From: Hexactinellida sp. DTS-2022 | Lineage: Eukaryota > Porifera > Hexactinellida | DNA length: 64,000 bases | Reading direction: 5' to 3' | Assembly (NCBI GenBank): GCA_028753945.1 | Contig: JAPNXP010000018.1 | Coordinates: forward strand, 2,915,643 to 2,979,642 | Position numbers and translations under genes: made by a program | The notes under the pieces: model-generated | What the model was told of the DNA's origin: nothing | Seen by the model: the letters and a program-made list of their open reading frames with translations, nothing else | Databases searched by the model: none | Shown here: positions 1-11,819 of the stretch, piece by piece | How the letters are laid out: every line of letters starts with the position of its first letter | Numbering within the stretch: the first letter of the stretch is position 1

Positions 1-1131
1 ATTGATTGCTTTTGTTAGGTATATCGACAAAGGTAAGCTGAATACTGGATTCTTGTTCTGCAAACCTCTAAAAACAACTTGCAAAGCTGAAGATATTTTC
101 GACATAATTTCAAATTACTTTCAAGTTCATAAAATCGATTTGAAATCTCTCGTTTCTTGTACTACAGATGGAGCTCCAGCTATGATGGGGGGAAAAACTG
201 GAGTAATAAAGCGTCTCAAAAGTCTGTCTCAACAATTAATTGGGAACCATTGTTGTCTTCATAGACAAGTATTATCTTCAAAGGCAATGTCTGGTGAACT
301 CGAAACCACTTTCAACCATATCGTGGAAACAATCAACGTCATCAGATCGAGTGCAACTAACTCTCGCCTATTACCGAACTGTGTGAAGTTCGAGAAGCTA
401 ACTTTGAGACTCTTTTATTTTTACTGCAGTCAGATGGTTGTCTCGAGGGAATGCAGTTCAGCACGTGTTCGAGTTGAGAGCAGTAATTTCAGAATTTCTT
501 CTCTCTAAAAATCATTTTCTGGCAGAATACTTTTTAGATAAGCACTTTTTAGCCAGAGTTGCTAATCTCGCTGACATGTTTTCTGCTTTGTGTGCTGTAA
601 ATGCCTCACTTCAAGGCAGAGATGCAGTTATGTTTGAAGCATGTGACAAACTTGGTGCTTTCTCTGACAAGTTAAAACTTTGGAAAAGAAGGGCACAACG
701 TGGACAATTGGAACATTTTCACAATCTTAAAAACTTTATTGACTCAGAATCCAGTGAGTGTACTTTTCACTCTGTTATTATCGAACATATTGACATCTTG
801 TTGAACTATCTCGAACAGTACTTTGAATATGACATTGTGAATTATATAATCAAACAGTGGGTTAAATTTCCATTTGATCAATCGATCCTTGATCTCATTT
901 CGGATGATGAATTCAACACAAAGGATGAATTCATTTCACTTCGTGCTGATTCCACTCTAAAGATCGAATTGAATCAAGTGTCAGTAGATCAGTTTTGCAT
1001 CCGCCGATTGGATACTTACCCTCTTCTTGCTTATGAGGCAATTACAGTTTTAATGGCGTTTCCAACATCTTGGGAATGTGTTGCTGCATTTAGTCAAATA
1101 AGCATCATCAAAGCAAAACATAGAAATGGGT

Positions 1132-4100
1132 CAGGGGGGGGGGGGGGGGTCAATCTACAGATACTTGACCCATAGCCAGGTGATGGGTCCCATTAAAAAA
1201 ATATTTCATGAAGTACTTGGTACTTCATGGTGCAGCATGGAGAGTACTTTAACTATATAAATGCTGAAAAGTGCATGCTCAATTGTATTAGAAACCTGAC
1301 TAAATATTGAAAATATAGTAGAACCTGCTTAATCCGATATAAAAAGGATTAAAATGTGTCGGATTAAGGTGATTTCCGGTTTATTTCGGGTCATATACGC
1401 CGGTTTTATTTACTTTGTTCAGATATAATATTATCTCATATTTAAATGCAGTCAATCAGATTTAATATGTATTTTTGAAATATTTGAATGTCTATACATA
1501 TTACTATATTATACACCCTTTATTCTTAACGTTTGCACTTTTATTAGCAGAATTTTCGTAAATACGCATATAACTTTGGTGTATGGCTCTAACTGAAAAT
1601 GATATTTATTTGTGCCCTACTGAGGGGTGTACCAAGAATCTAACTGATCAGAACCATTATAATAGGAAAAGACATATTGATAGTTGCATCAATAAGTACC
1701 AGGAGAAGATAAATCGTATAAAGAAATTTAAAAGCCAACATCACAATGTAGAAGATTATTTTCAGAAAGCAGAGAAAGAGATACTAAATACTGTAGATAC
1801 AGAAAATACTTCCATTTCTATTGGAAATCCTATTTCATCCGCACCTAACGAACTAGATGATTATGTTGATGATAGCGATACAAGTTTTGTTGCAATGGAA
1901 AGTGATGACTGTTGTTCAATTAACTACAATGCAAGTGCAAACATGAATCTCACTGATCACATGTACGAAGATGAAAATCGGAAAATAAATACCTTTCCTA
2001 TGAGAAAATGTAATGGTTATACTCCAAAAATATTTGGTGATATTTACTGCAGTTTTCCATTTCAACTGATGAATGATATATCCTATGCTACCTTTGAGAA
2101 TGGTGTTTTCCATCATAATGACTGTTTGCGAAATAATTACATGATCTTTTCAATATCTTTTGGACAACCATCAAATAGTTGTTGCAAAAATTTGGAATGG
2201 AATTCAAGCCTTTAAAAAATTATTGACAGAAGCAACAGAAATATTGATGATTCATATATTAGCACATTAAACAATAAGCTCTTAACTCATTCACAATTAG
2301 CAAATAAAGTTAAAATCTGTCAAAGTAATAAACGAGAGTTGCGTCTTCACTTGTTAAATAAAACGTTCAGAAATTCAAAACTTTGTGGAACATTAGCTTT
2401 GCATCAGCGATTTTTGGTAAATATTTCTGAGCAGAATGTACAATCTCCATGAGCTCCTCTAATGTACAATCTCCATGAGCTCCTCTCAATTGCAATAGGA
2501 AATGGACGAAGTATTTCATACATTATATCACAAGTTCTCAATGCAGTTGATAATTTGTATAGAGCAAGACCTAGCCAAAATGATAAGGACTTGGCTTTTT
2601 TGGTTTTGAAATTTGGAGGTCCAAGTTTGCTTGACATTTTATATCGTGCAGGGGTGTTACCTAGTGTTTCTACAGCATATAAGATGGCCAAAACTTGTAA
2701 ACCTATAGTTTCTTCAGTGCAAACTCCAATTAGAATCTGTTTTGAAAGTAACATTAATTTAGACATTGAAGGTATAAACGCGTTATCTTTGAAAATGGAT
2801 GAGACGTATATAAACCCGAGACTTTCTTATTGTCCTAGAGACAATCAAGCTTATGGTACATGCTATCAACATGGAAAAGGTGTTAATTTGACATTAAATT
2901 CATTTGAAGACTGCGAGGTGATCAAAGAACAGATAGATTCAGACCAACTTCATGTTCCAAAGGAATGTCTAGTAGTTGGCATCACACCTTTAAATGCAGT
3001 ATCTGAAAGTCAACCAATAATTATGTGGCCAACTTGTCAGAAAGATGACTACTCGGGGACATTAAGAATTATAAATGAGGTTACTGAAACATTAAAAGCA
3101 AAAACTGGATTTCCATTAATTAACTTGTGTACCGATGGGGATGGAACTAGACGAAAAGTTGCTGAACATATCATGTCCATTAGAATACCTTCGAACTCTC
3201 CAATTTATGAAATGTTATCAGATATTCCATTAATTGATCTAATTGCTGGTAAAGACCTTTTAACATGTAACTTTGATCCAAAGCATCTTGTTAAACGTTT
3301 ATGGTGTACGTTTCTTAGGGAGAAGGTTTCAATTGAGTGTGTCAAAATTACAAGATATAATTTAAAAGAAATGTTTAATTCAAATACTAATATTGAAACA
3401 TTGATAACCCTCAAGATAAACAGAATGTACCAAATGCTACCAATTATTTGCTATGCTTAGTTGATGCGATTAGAAACGATGGAGCTTCATTTTCAGGAAT
3501 ATCATATCAATTGTTATCGATAGAGAAACATATTGTAATGTTGGGTAAGATTTTTTATGGTCTCCTTTCATTTTATGTATATATTGAAATGTCAATTTCC
3601 GAACAACTTAGAGCAATTGCAACATCTTCATATTTACTTTTTTACCTATACAGAGAAAACACCACGTCCTTAATGCCTGCTCAACTTTACAACGATTTAC
3701 AATGCACATTTAATGACGCACTACTATGTGCTGCTAAATTAAAGATATCTTCCCCTGGAAAACCTTTGTATCTCGTGCGAAATGGAACAGATCCACTTGA
3801 ACGCTATTTTGGAACTGGACGTATGCACAACTACTCAAATGTTATGGATGCCCTTGGCTTGATAAATATCTCTCAATCCATGGTTGAATGCAATCAGATT
3901 TTAGTGGAACAGCATCCTAATTGGAGCAAGAAATCTAGATGTCAGCGTAGGATAGCACTGGACTATTCGAACTCACGTGATTGGACATCAGAGCACTTAA
4001 TTCTTGATAATGTACAGATCAAGTCAGTTTGGATGAGTGGCTGTATGTATGCCTTTGCCATGATTTTGGAAAAATGCGAGGATTTTGATTTAGCAGAAAT

Positions 4101-5675
4101 GAAAGAGATTGGATTAACACTGAGATGTCCCCTTAGAAAAATTCCTATGTTGGGTTAAATACTTCTGATATTGATTGGAGTCTTATAGAAACAGAGGCTG
4201 ACCCATTAGAAAATGACACAAGTAGTGAGGAACTTGTTAACTTAGCAGAATTAACGCCTACTGCGAAACATGATGTGACATTTACATTTGATGAGGGTAA
4301 ACCTATTTATAAATCTAGTTGCCTTAATGAAATATTCAAATCAAAAGAGTTATCTAAGGATCGTCTAAGAAGGGTGCAGAGTTCATCTGGTTTTCCAGGG
4401 ATTGATATTAATGGAAATGACAGTGACGCTTTTATCTCAACGGGAGATCCAGTAGTACATACCTCTTATCAGAGGATTATCATAGCAAATATTAAAAGAT
4501 GTCGAAAGCAAATGTAGTAATTAATAATATTTATTTAGCATTAAATAATTTTGAAGCAATAAATACTGTCATCATAACCATACAGAAGCTAAAGACAAAA
4601 GAATGTGGAGGAAGAATCTATTGGAATGGAGAATACGATGGGGTAGGATTTGATGTAGTTGGAAGTACCTGTATGCCAATGCAGCCCTCCATTGATATTA
4701 ATCCCCCTGAAAATTTGTCAAAATTTTATTTTGACTTGCAGTTAATAAATGACATTGGGGTCCACTTAATCATATCTGAAACTGATGAAGCCAATGTAAC
4801 AGTGGCATCAGAGGGAACATTGAAGATTAAAAAAAAGTGCTTCATCTGCAGGAAAAATGTTGTTCATCAGGATATGAGATCACCTATAGGAGGACATATA
4901 CTTAGAGGGGAGGTTGAAGGTCCTAATGTCTGTGGATTCTGTGGGCGAGATATTTGTACGATAGTATTGCAGGCCACATCAAAGAAGGGTTCTAAAAGTC
5001 TTTTTAGAATTGGTAGACAAGACTGCGCATACTTCTTTGATTATGGCCGTAAGGCAACAAGCTCGAAGAAGAATCCTTGCACCAATCGTGTGATTAATTG
5101 TCCATTAGGTAATTGTACCTCTACAATATGGACATATAACGTTAATTATCATTGCAATGTAAGATTCCTATCCTTATTGAAAAAAAAGAACTTGATACAG
5201 TTAGATGAATTTAGAACTAAAACAGTTTAATATTTATTCCCCTCTCTATTTACCAATAACTATATTTATAAATCATTACAAATCATTGTTTCTTTTAATT
5301 TAGTGTATTTCTGTATTTAATCAATAATAATCAGTAATAATCGAAGTTTGTTTAATCATTGTCTAAGTCTCTAAGTAGAAGCATGAGTACATGCAACAAC
5401 TAACGAACTATATTAATAAAATTCACAGTAAATGTTGATATGCCACTTGCACTTGGTGCTAAGGTTCCCGAATGAAATTAACTTCTAATCAATAATATGG
5501 TCACAAGCAACAATTCCGGAGTGTCACTTGTGGTCAGGGTGTAGGGGTCCAAAAGCAAGAAATTCGTTAAGTACTTGGTACTTCGTGAGAGGGGGAGGGT
5601 GGGTATGCCCTAAAAATATTTTTTCCATGAAGTCACCTATGGGTTAGTATCCTTAAGATTGACCCCCCCCCCCTG
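1132..5675 (+). mobile_element. 4.5 kb P-related DNA transposon with G-tract ends, inserted in hAT copy 1
   Basis: The ends are inverted repeats of about 40 bp: CAG, a run of G, GTCAATCT, then GATACT and ACCCATAG on the left (1132-1172), and the inverse on the right (5637-5675). A second inverted motif close to GAAGTAC-TTG-GTACTTC sits inside each end (about 1208-1224 and 5571-5587) and may be a transposase site. The flanking duplication is AATGGGT (1125-1131 and 5676-5682), or 8 bp with one mismatch; P elements usually make 8 bp. The uninterrupted hAT copy at 53.6 kb confirms both boundaries. It encodes the protein at 1583-5230. Confidence 0.9.
1583..5230 (+). pseudogene. P-superfamily-like transposase with N- and C-terminal zinc modules (several lesions)
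   Basis: Read across frames the product is about 1,150 residues. Residues 10-37 hold a Cys/His finger (CPTEGC, two His, Cys). The middle resembles the P/THAP9 RNase H fold: MDETY (about 2795-2809), CTDGDGT (3128-3148), FDPKHLVKR (3272-3298) and DPLERYFG (3790-3813) correspond to the P motifs around the first Asp, the second Asp, D-x-x-H-L-x-K and DPLE-x-x-FG. No THAP domain is seen. The C-terminal part has YKSS, KDRLRRV, then paired Cys modules CFIC and CGFCGRDIC (4840-4960). As I recall, a similar C-terminus occurs in uncharacterised basidiomycete proteins; this was not searched. Lesions are an in-frame TAA at 2213, a 26 bp tandem duplication near 2437-2488, and single-base shifts near 3405 and 4150. 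Overlapping frames near 4499 suggest another. Confidence 0.75.
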
Positions 5676-5958
5676 AATGGGTTAGATGTAGAACCAGATA
5701 TCAGGGTTGCTCTTAGTTCCACTTCCCCTCGTATAGAGCATAAAAAGAAACAAATACACATAAACAAATTCACATGCACACTTGAAGACAACAGTGAAAT
5801 GCTATGAATATTAGTTCATTACACACTATTCTAATCCTTGACATTAAATTATCCTTAGTATCCAAACTATAAATTATTTGTACAAACTTGGGAAGGGGTA
5901 ATGCAAAAAAATTGTGTTGAACAAGGGGGAATGAGTTAAAAAAGTGTGGGAACCACTG

Positions 5959-6271
5959 CCCTTGAGGCTACTCGCACCCATAGTTTGAGCTTTAATATTA
6001 CCACAAGATGTTATAATCACTATTACCACAGTGATTATACCACAAGATCATAATCACTGGAAAATTTCGATAATAAAAATGTAATTAGACAATCGACTCT
6101 ATTGAGACATTCTCTAACAACTTTATTCAGAATTTACTAAGATTAACTAAATTTGTTCTGATCAATATGAATTTTTATATCAGTAATCATTATTAAATAA
6201 TAAAGGAAGGTTAACAAATCTAAATAAAATCATAATTAAATAAGAATCGAACGCCACTTTGGATAAGTCAC
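5959..6271. other. AT-rich spacer
   Basis: Nothing recognisable apart from a repeated short phrase, ACCACAAGAT with GTGATTAT (about 6000-6055). Confidence 0.5.
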
Positions 6272-6385
6272 CTTTCAAGGTGCCATAGTGTGTGCAGCTA
6301 TAAATTCCAAATACATCTTTAATAGTTAAAGAGTAGTTACCATTTCCACTAAATTTAAATTTTAGACCAGTGTCCATTGTAGCAG
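6272..6385 (-). CDS. Candidate internal exon, host gene (orphan)
   Basis: On the minus strand the sequence TTGGTAG precedes an open stretch that ends AAAG followed by GTGACT, a good donor. It encodes 37 residues ending SCTHYGTLK, with VFGIYSC before that, and these look like ordinary folded protein rather than transposase. It needs an upstream exon ending in phase 1. The nearest upstream exon (17663-17892) ends in phase 2, so at least one exon is missing between them, or this belongs to another gene. Acceptor and donor are both plausible but unproven. I do not recognise the product. Confidence 0.38.
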
Positions 6386-7432
6386 CTACCAAGTCGAATA
6401 AGAAAATTCAATGTAAATATTGTCAAACGGTGGTAGCCAGGCTTTCATCCAGACAAAGATTTAACGCGCGACTAGATTTAGTTTGAGCTCGTTTAGACAC
6501 GACTAAGTTGCTCATTTTGTGATAAGTCTATGTGAGCATATCTCGATTTTTGTACGCCTAGATTAAAATCCTTGCAAAACTGCGCCTTCAGGCACGCCGC
6601 ATACGTCAAGATGAAACCCTGGTGGTTGTAGATACAGCACAGCAATTAAGTCAGAACATTAGAGGAGGGCTCCATTGACTAAGTAAGGACGGAAAGTGAA
6701 GTGTGTTCCATCCTATGCGGAGAGCGGCACTACAAATATTTGAGTGAAATCATATGCGCTACTCTGCCAAAGATATTTTGGATTTCTTCAGAGACACAGC
6801 ATGTACTTGAATTGGAGAAAGAACTCTCATAACATAAGAACCCTAGTGAGGGATGCTTTAAATGAAGTTAAACCTGTAGTAAATCCCATAGTTCGGAACA
6901 ATTTCAACTGGTTTGTAGAGTTATAAACTTAACTATTCAGAGGAGAGCTCATTGGATACTCCACTATTCTTAAGGAAGTAAGTTTATGTGTAGCTGCGTG
7001 TTCTGATTTATTTTCGGCACAAGATAACTTAGATTTAAGAAAACTTGAATTTGATTTAGTTTACGATAAAATTCTTATTGTGTGGGCATCTTCTGCACCG
7101 ACCAAGCTATGTATGACCGGTTGAAGAGAGATTCTCAGAATACAAATTTAGTAGTCTAAATAGTGAAGGCCACGATGTGTATTACATGTTCAATACAAAT
7201 GAATGTCAGCTATGGGTAGACGGTGCTACGTTTTAGGAATCAACTTGTCCACAAATGTATCTGGTTTTTTGCAATTCTAGGAAACTTGCTATTTTGATGG
7301 ATGTTTTGATTTTATTCCCACGATTTTAAGTACTTATTGTAAAAGTTTTGTGGAATGTACTTCATTATGATTTTGTGGTTGCCTGAAGTACTGCTTGAAT
7401 GTAGTATATTGTATCAAATGTTTGGTATGAAA
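6386..7432 (+). other. Probable transposon relic, unassigned
   Basis: Plus-strand fragments in shifting frames look like decayed protein, for example CVAACSDLF and LRKLEFDLVYDKIL near 6990-7080. They may be the upstream part of the OTU-type transposase relic at 8750-11190, but I could not align them to a family. Confidence 0.3.
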
Positions 7433-7434
7433 TA

Positions 7435-7952
7435 CAGTCTACTCCGCTTAATTGGGACACGTTTGTTCCAGGCCTCTTGTCCCAATTAAGCGGAGATCCC
7501 AATCAACCGAAAAAACTTTGTAAAGTGGTGATTTACCTGTGATTTACACAAATTTTCGTTTTAAACCTGTTGCAACAATTCCTCCAATGCCTGCGGACAC
7601 TTGATTCTTCTCAAACCCATAGAATGAGCCGTAATATTAAATGGACCGTTTGATATATCCCTGAACCACAAGGTCATGCATAATCTCTGGTAAATTTCGA
7701 TATTACGGAAATCAAAAAGAAATAGACAATATTTAGATATTTTGTCCTGCCTTCATCAGTATTGACAAAGATTATTAGAATTTGTTCTGATCAATATGAA
7801 TTTTCTACTGAGCGAGCACCAATTTTTAACCAAATTTGTTTAGTTTGTCCCGATTAAGCGGAGTTTGTCCCGATTAACCAAAAATTTAGTAATAGCTTCT
7901 AATGAAAGGATTCTGTTCTTGGGACGTTGTCCCAATTAAGCGGAGTAAATTG
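7435..7952. mobile_element. pogo-type MITE (CTCCGCTTAATTGGGAC family)
   Basis: It starts CAGTCTACTCCGCTTAATTG and ends with the inverse, CAATTAAGCGGAGTAAATTG, and is flanked by TA on both sides (7433-7434, 7953-7954), as for Tc1/mariner/pogo insertions. The AATTAAGCGGAG motif recurs inside both ends. No transposase fragment was seen. Confidence 0.8.
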
Positions 7953-8749
7953 TAGGTATTTTTAAGTGGAGATGACTTGAGTCTTTTTATTACTTGGATG
8001 AAGGTGTAAGAGATGAGTACAATGCTACTGGTGTTAAGTGCTTAAAAAGTAAATGTACTGATTTTTGTGTTGGAGTTGAAAGTGAATTTAGCGAACTTCC
8101 CCTTCTCGATCTCAAAATGTCCCTAAAGTAAAGTGAGAACTTTGAAACACAAATGGCGATAGAAAGTTCTGGGATTGAAGTTCTAACTAATATGAGTAGT
8201 AACTGTGGGGATTTTTATCGCGAACTGAGTGAGTGGGATAATATTTGTATGACCAATTCTACTGGTATAACTTCATTGGTTATTAATTAGACTAATGTTT
8301 TTGCAGAAGAATTTAAAGGTTTAGCCCCATGTGTGTTTTAAAGTTTGTAAATTATTGGTTGAAGAAACCTGATAGTCGCAAGGTTAATAGTCCTTTCTTC
8401 AGATCTAAAGTCTTGTAAGTTTGAAATTGTAGATCTTATATCTTCTATATTGATGATGCACTAAATTTGGTAGATAATGACATACTTGTCTAGATTTACC
8501 CAGAAGGATATTTGTCATTTCAACACACAGATGGGCAGAGTGCATATAGTCGCCATCTATCTTGCAGTGAGAATAGTAAATGGGAGAATTATTAGTGAAT
8601 AATTCGGTTAGTAAATATATAATAAACAGTTTAATAATTCAAGTAATCAGGGTCTCTGTTATGGTAATTTTACTTCTATTAAATCACAAGATTGTTTGCG
8701 GAAAGTTAAAGCTGAATTGAAATCTAAGAAGCGGTTTTCTAATATATAA

Positions 8750-11190
8750 ATGGGAGATGTAACAGCAACCCAGCAACAATTCCGTTATCTACTTCCTGAA
8801 TCGCCCCTACCAGGCTATGTTCAGTATTTAATACAGGATACTTTCAGTATTCATATGTATTCTTATAAGCAGCTGGAAATTCTAAAACTAATGAATAGTA
8901 AAGATATTGTCTTGAATTTAGATGAGACTGGTTCTCTTATTTCTAAACCCCAATCCTGTTCTTAGAATTTTTTAAACTATGCCCTTACAATACAACACCC
9001 GTAATTTTCCACAAGTCCCATCCCTTTAGCTGAAATTATAAGTAGCGATCAATGTCATGCGCGGCGCCAGCTTTTTCGAACTGGGGGGGCAGAGGGGGGG
9101 GCGACCAATTTTTCAGGCGGGTAGCTTTTCCATCTGTCAGAATTTATATGAAAACAATGGAGCCACGATTTCTTGTTACTATCCAGGGATATAGGTACTT
9201 CATTGAAAATCCAGGTATTTTTTTGAATTATATTTGCTTACATTCCCGTTAATAAATAAGCATTGTATTACATATAATGTTATTCAATGGAATGGAATAA
9301 TTATCACAAATTGTGTTAATAATTTCTTTTGCTACTTTCTGGGTGCAGCTATGCTACCTTTCGAAATATTCGGTAGTATATGTGTGATGTGATGAAAATC
9401 GAGCGAGCGTAGCGACGAGCTAAAATTTTTAGAAATTCGAGACTCTAGAAATGTGCACAGGAAAATGAGTAAATTTCCAGGGAATTCTTGGCATGAGTCC
9501 AGAGATTTGAGAATTCCATCTAGGGGAAGCGGCTGCCCCCCTCTGGCGACTCGCATGGCGATCATAGCACCGCTGAGATCTCACACTTCCTGAATAATGG
9601 TGTTTGAGTGTAAAATTATTTAACACAATGGAGTTTAAAATTAAGAAAGTCGAGATAGATTTTAGTTGGGCTATTATACACACACATATTTAGCGTTTAA
9701 CAGATTTTCTATCTTAAATTATCTCCGATATTATTGGGAATTTATAGCTAATAATGAGAACTTAGGTGATAATGTTATAACAGTCTTCCATCTATGCTCG
9801 GCTCATATAATGCACATAATTAGTTATAATTAAATAAGAAATTCAAATTAGAAAAGTCTTTAAAAAGAATAATATTACATGTATTTGGTCGTATGGTCAA
9901 TTGCAGACAAATGAATGAAATTAATCAACTTTTCAGGTTACTTTGTGAAATTTTGTGTAGTAATAAGCAAACTAGTATTAATTGCGGAGGAGATTAATGT
10001 TAGTAATGATGCCACAAATTAATTCGAGGATGAGACTGAAGTTAGAAACATGCTGCAACTTAAAGAGAGAAATCCCCTTTTAGCAGACGTATTGAAAGGA
10101 TGTATCGTAAACCGTACACTTTAGTCTCAATAAGTGAATTCAAAAATTATTCTCAACTTGATCTTAGTGTATCTTATAATCTCCAGATAATAGAATTTTC
10201 TCTCACGAATTATATGCCATTATGGAGTGGGATAATTTGATGTACAGTTAATTCGTCAGAATGTAACATAAAATAATGAGATTGTTCAGAATTGGTTCAG
10301 GATTGTTAAACACAGCATATTTAATTCAGATACCGCGATAGGAGCTGCTGATTTCATTACAGTTTATAAACAGTTTATAATAATATAGACGATAGGATCG
10401 CGGCGTTTAAGTCTGCTTTACCCCACTGGCTCATAAAGTATTTAAAGTTAAGAATAGATTACGCGTGAAGAATGAAGAGGAGTGCAAAGAGGAGTAGTCT
10501 AGATGTAAAAGAATAAATTTAGTTATACTAAACCAACTGTTGATAAAGTTAGTACGCTATTCACTAATTTTTAGTATAATAAAGTTTTAATGTAGAAAGT
10601 TAAGTAAACGTTCAACAAATAAGGAGGTAGCTGAAATTTGTGAAGAAAATCCAGTTGTAGTTGCTACAGTTTGTGATGCTATTTATGCGTGCAAGTTAAG
10701 TTGAAATAATTAGTGATTTAGATTTAGTAGAAATTGCTACCATGGAATATAAGTTACCGGCATTCCAACCACTACATATGGGGACAGAAGAAGTTATATG
10801 AAGATTTATATTTACAGTTGTCAGATTCTACAAATTCCAAAAGAGATACCATCACAGTTAATTCTAATTTAAAAGGATATGTTCCTTCAAAGTGTTGCGA
10901 ATTCTTGGAGATTGAAATTGTTATTTGCATCATGATCATACTGGTTGACAGGAAATATTGATAGTTTTAATTTAGTATGGTTGAAAGTTGTAGAGGATAT
11001 GGTTGGTAAAATGAAGAAAGCATGCAATAAGTTTATTGCCAATAAATTTCCGAAGAGTGTAACTAACTATCGTAATGTGGCGGAGTATGTAGTGAAATCA
11101 AATATGAAGAGGAATTCCACGTGGGCTACTGATGTGGAGTTATTTGCTACGGCCTTAATACAAGACGGATATTTCATACATAGGTAAAAG
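8750..11190 (+). pseudogene. Transposase relic with an OTU-type protease domain (heavily decayed)
   Basis: Fragments in order: a piece with VLNLDETGSLISKP (about 8905-8950), then LAEIISSDQ (9027-9050), an insertion (9053-9557), DHSTAEISHFL (9559-9592), FHLCSAHIMHII (9787-9822), MPLWSGII (about 10210-10240) and DDRIAAFKSALPHWL (about 10390-10430). The last part is OTU-like: GD-x-NCYL near 10910 matches the OTU Cys-box (its Gly codon reads TGA), and STWATDVELFA (11118-11150) matches the later conserved OTU block. OTU domains are cysteine proteases that usually remove ubiquitin. I recall such a protein from invertebrate mobile elements but cannot name the superfamily. Stops and frame changes are frequent, so it cannot be functional. 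Confidence 0.6.
9053..9557. mobile_element. MITE inserted in the OTU-transposase relic
   Basis: Imperfect inverted ends CATGCGCGGCGCCAG (9056) and CTGGCGACTCGCATG (9543-9557), flanked by GCGATCAA and GCGATCAT. The relic reads SSDQ before it and SDHSTAEIS after it, which confirms an insertion into that codon run. G-rich sequence lies just inside the left end. Confidence 0.7.
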
Positions 11191-11790
11191 GTGGATGGTA
11201 TTCTCAATTAGAAGTTCTAAAGTAATTGATAGTTTGGAATATCCCCTATGAAATAATGTAGGCTCTATCTATTTCAGGGATTCTTAACCTTTATATGCAA
11301 TTTTCCCTTTTGTCTGTTCACTCTACCCGAATTCCCCTCCATTTGTATAAGGAAAAGAGCTTTGAACATACAATTTATTATCTGTTTGCTGGTTGCATAT
11401 TAATAAAACAATAGTTCACAACATCAATATGATTCTGAACAAATAATAACACTAATCACTACTATTTCATTAGCATCAGTGGGATGGTTATAACTGATCC
11501 TTGGAAACCAGTCCATCAATGTTAAGGGAGGGAATAGTGATCGCGCAACGCATTTCGCATTCCACTTTGAGCTTGTTTCGTACTTTAGACTTGATGGGTA
11601 GCATACTTGTGTCATTTCATAATTACTTACTACAATTGATTATTCAAAGTAAATATATATCAAGCACATTCATTAATACAATTAAGATATTATTACATCT
11701 AGTCTCTCAACCGAAAGAAGAAAATTGCTAATTAGTAATTACATCAATACTTTCTCTTCAAAATCTTTTGAATTTTGAGAGTTTGGGCTA
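11191..11790. other. No recognised feature
   Basis: One open minus-strand stretch (about 11485-11605, reading LKVECEMRCAITIPSL) looks protein-like but has no convincing donor, so I do not call it an exon. Confidence 0.4.
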
Positions 11791-11819
11791 CTTGAAAAAT
11801 CAAGTCTTCAAATCGTAGA

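Larger units (their letters stand above)
2..5807 (+). pseudogene. hAT transposase, ZBED5/SCAND3-like, copy 1 (broken)
   Basis: This is the RNase H-like transposase of a hAT element; such proteins cut and paste the element in the nucleus. Visible pieces are the segment around TTDGAPAMMGGKTG (168-210), the family motif RWLSRGN (about 435-455) and the C-terminal dimerisation region with SWECVAAFSQ (about 1068-1098). The BED finger and first catalytic Asp lie before the window. Two frame changes occur between about 365 and 430, so RWLSRGN is read in a third frame. The protein is then cut at 1131 by the inserted transposon; its last codons resume after 5682 and run to a TGA at 5805. The same two frame changes occur in the second copy, so they predate the split of the two copies. 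Confidence 0.88.
1..5958 (+). mobile_element. hAT (ZBED/Charlie-type) copy 1, cut by window start and split by a second transposon
   Basis: The left end lies outside the window. The right end is GGGAACCACTG at 5948-5958, the inverse of the usual hAT start CAGTGGTTCCC. A near-identical second copy lies on the minus strand at 52226-59423 and fixes the limits. The body is interrupted by the element at 1132-5675, which duplicated AATGGGT; the second copy has this 7-mer only once, so it serves as the empty site. The TSD of the hAT itself cannot be checked because its left flank is missing. Confidence 0.9.

Noticed and set aside
1317..1385. A complete pogo element inside the P-like transposon
   Set aside because: Only a left-end-like sequence (TAGTAGAACCTGCTTAATCC) is present; no right end or TA pair was found.
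11485..11605. Possible minus-strand exon (LKVECEMRCAITIPSL)
   Set aside because: Acceptor weak and no acceptable donor before the stop; its phase does not connect to the exon at 6272.
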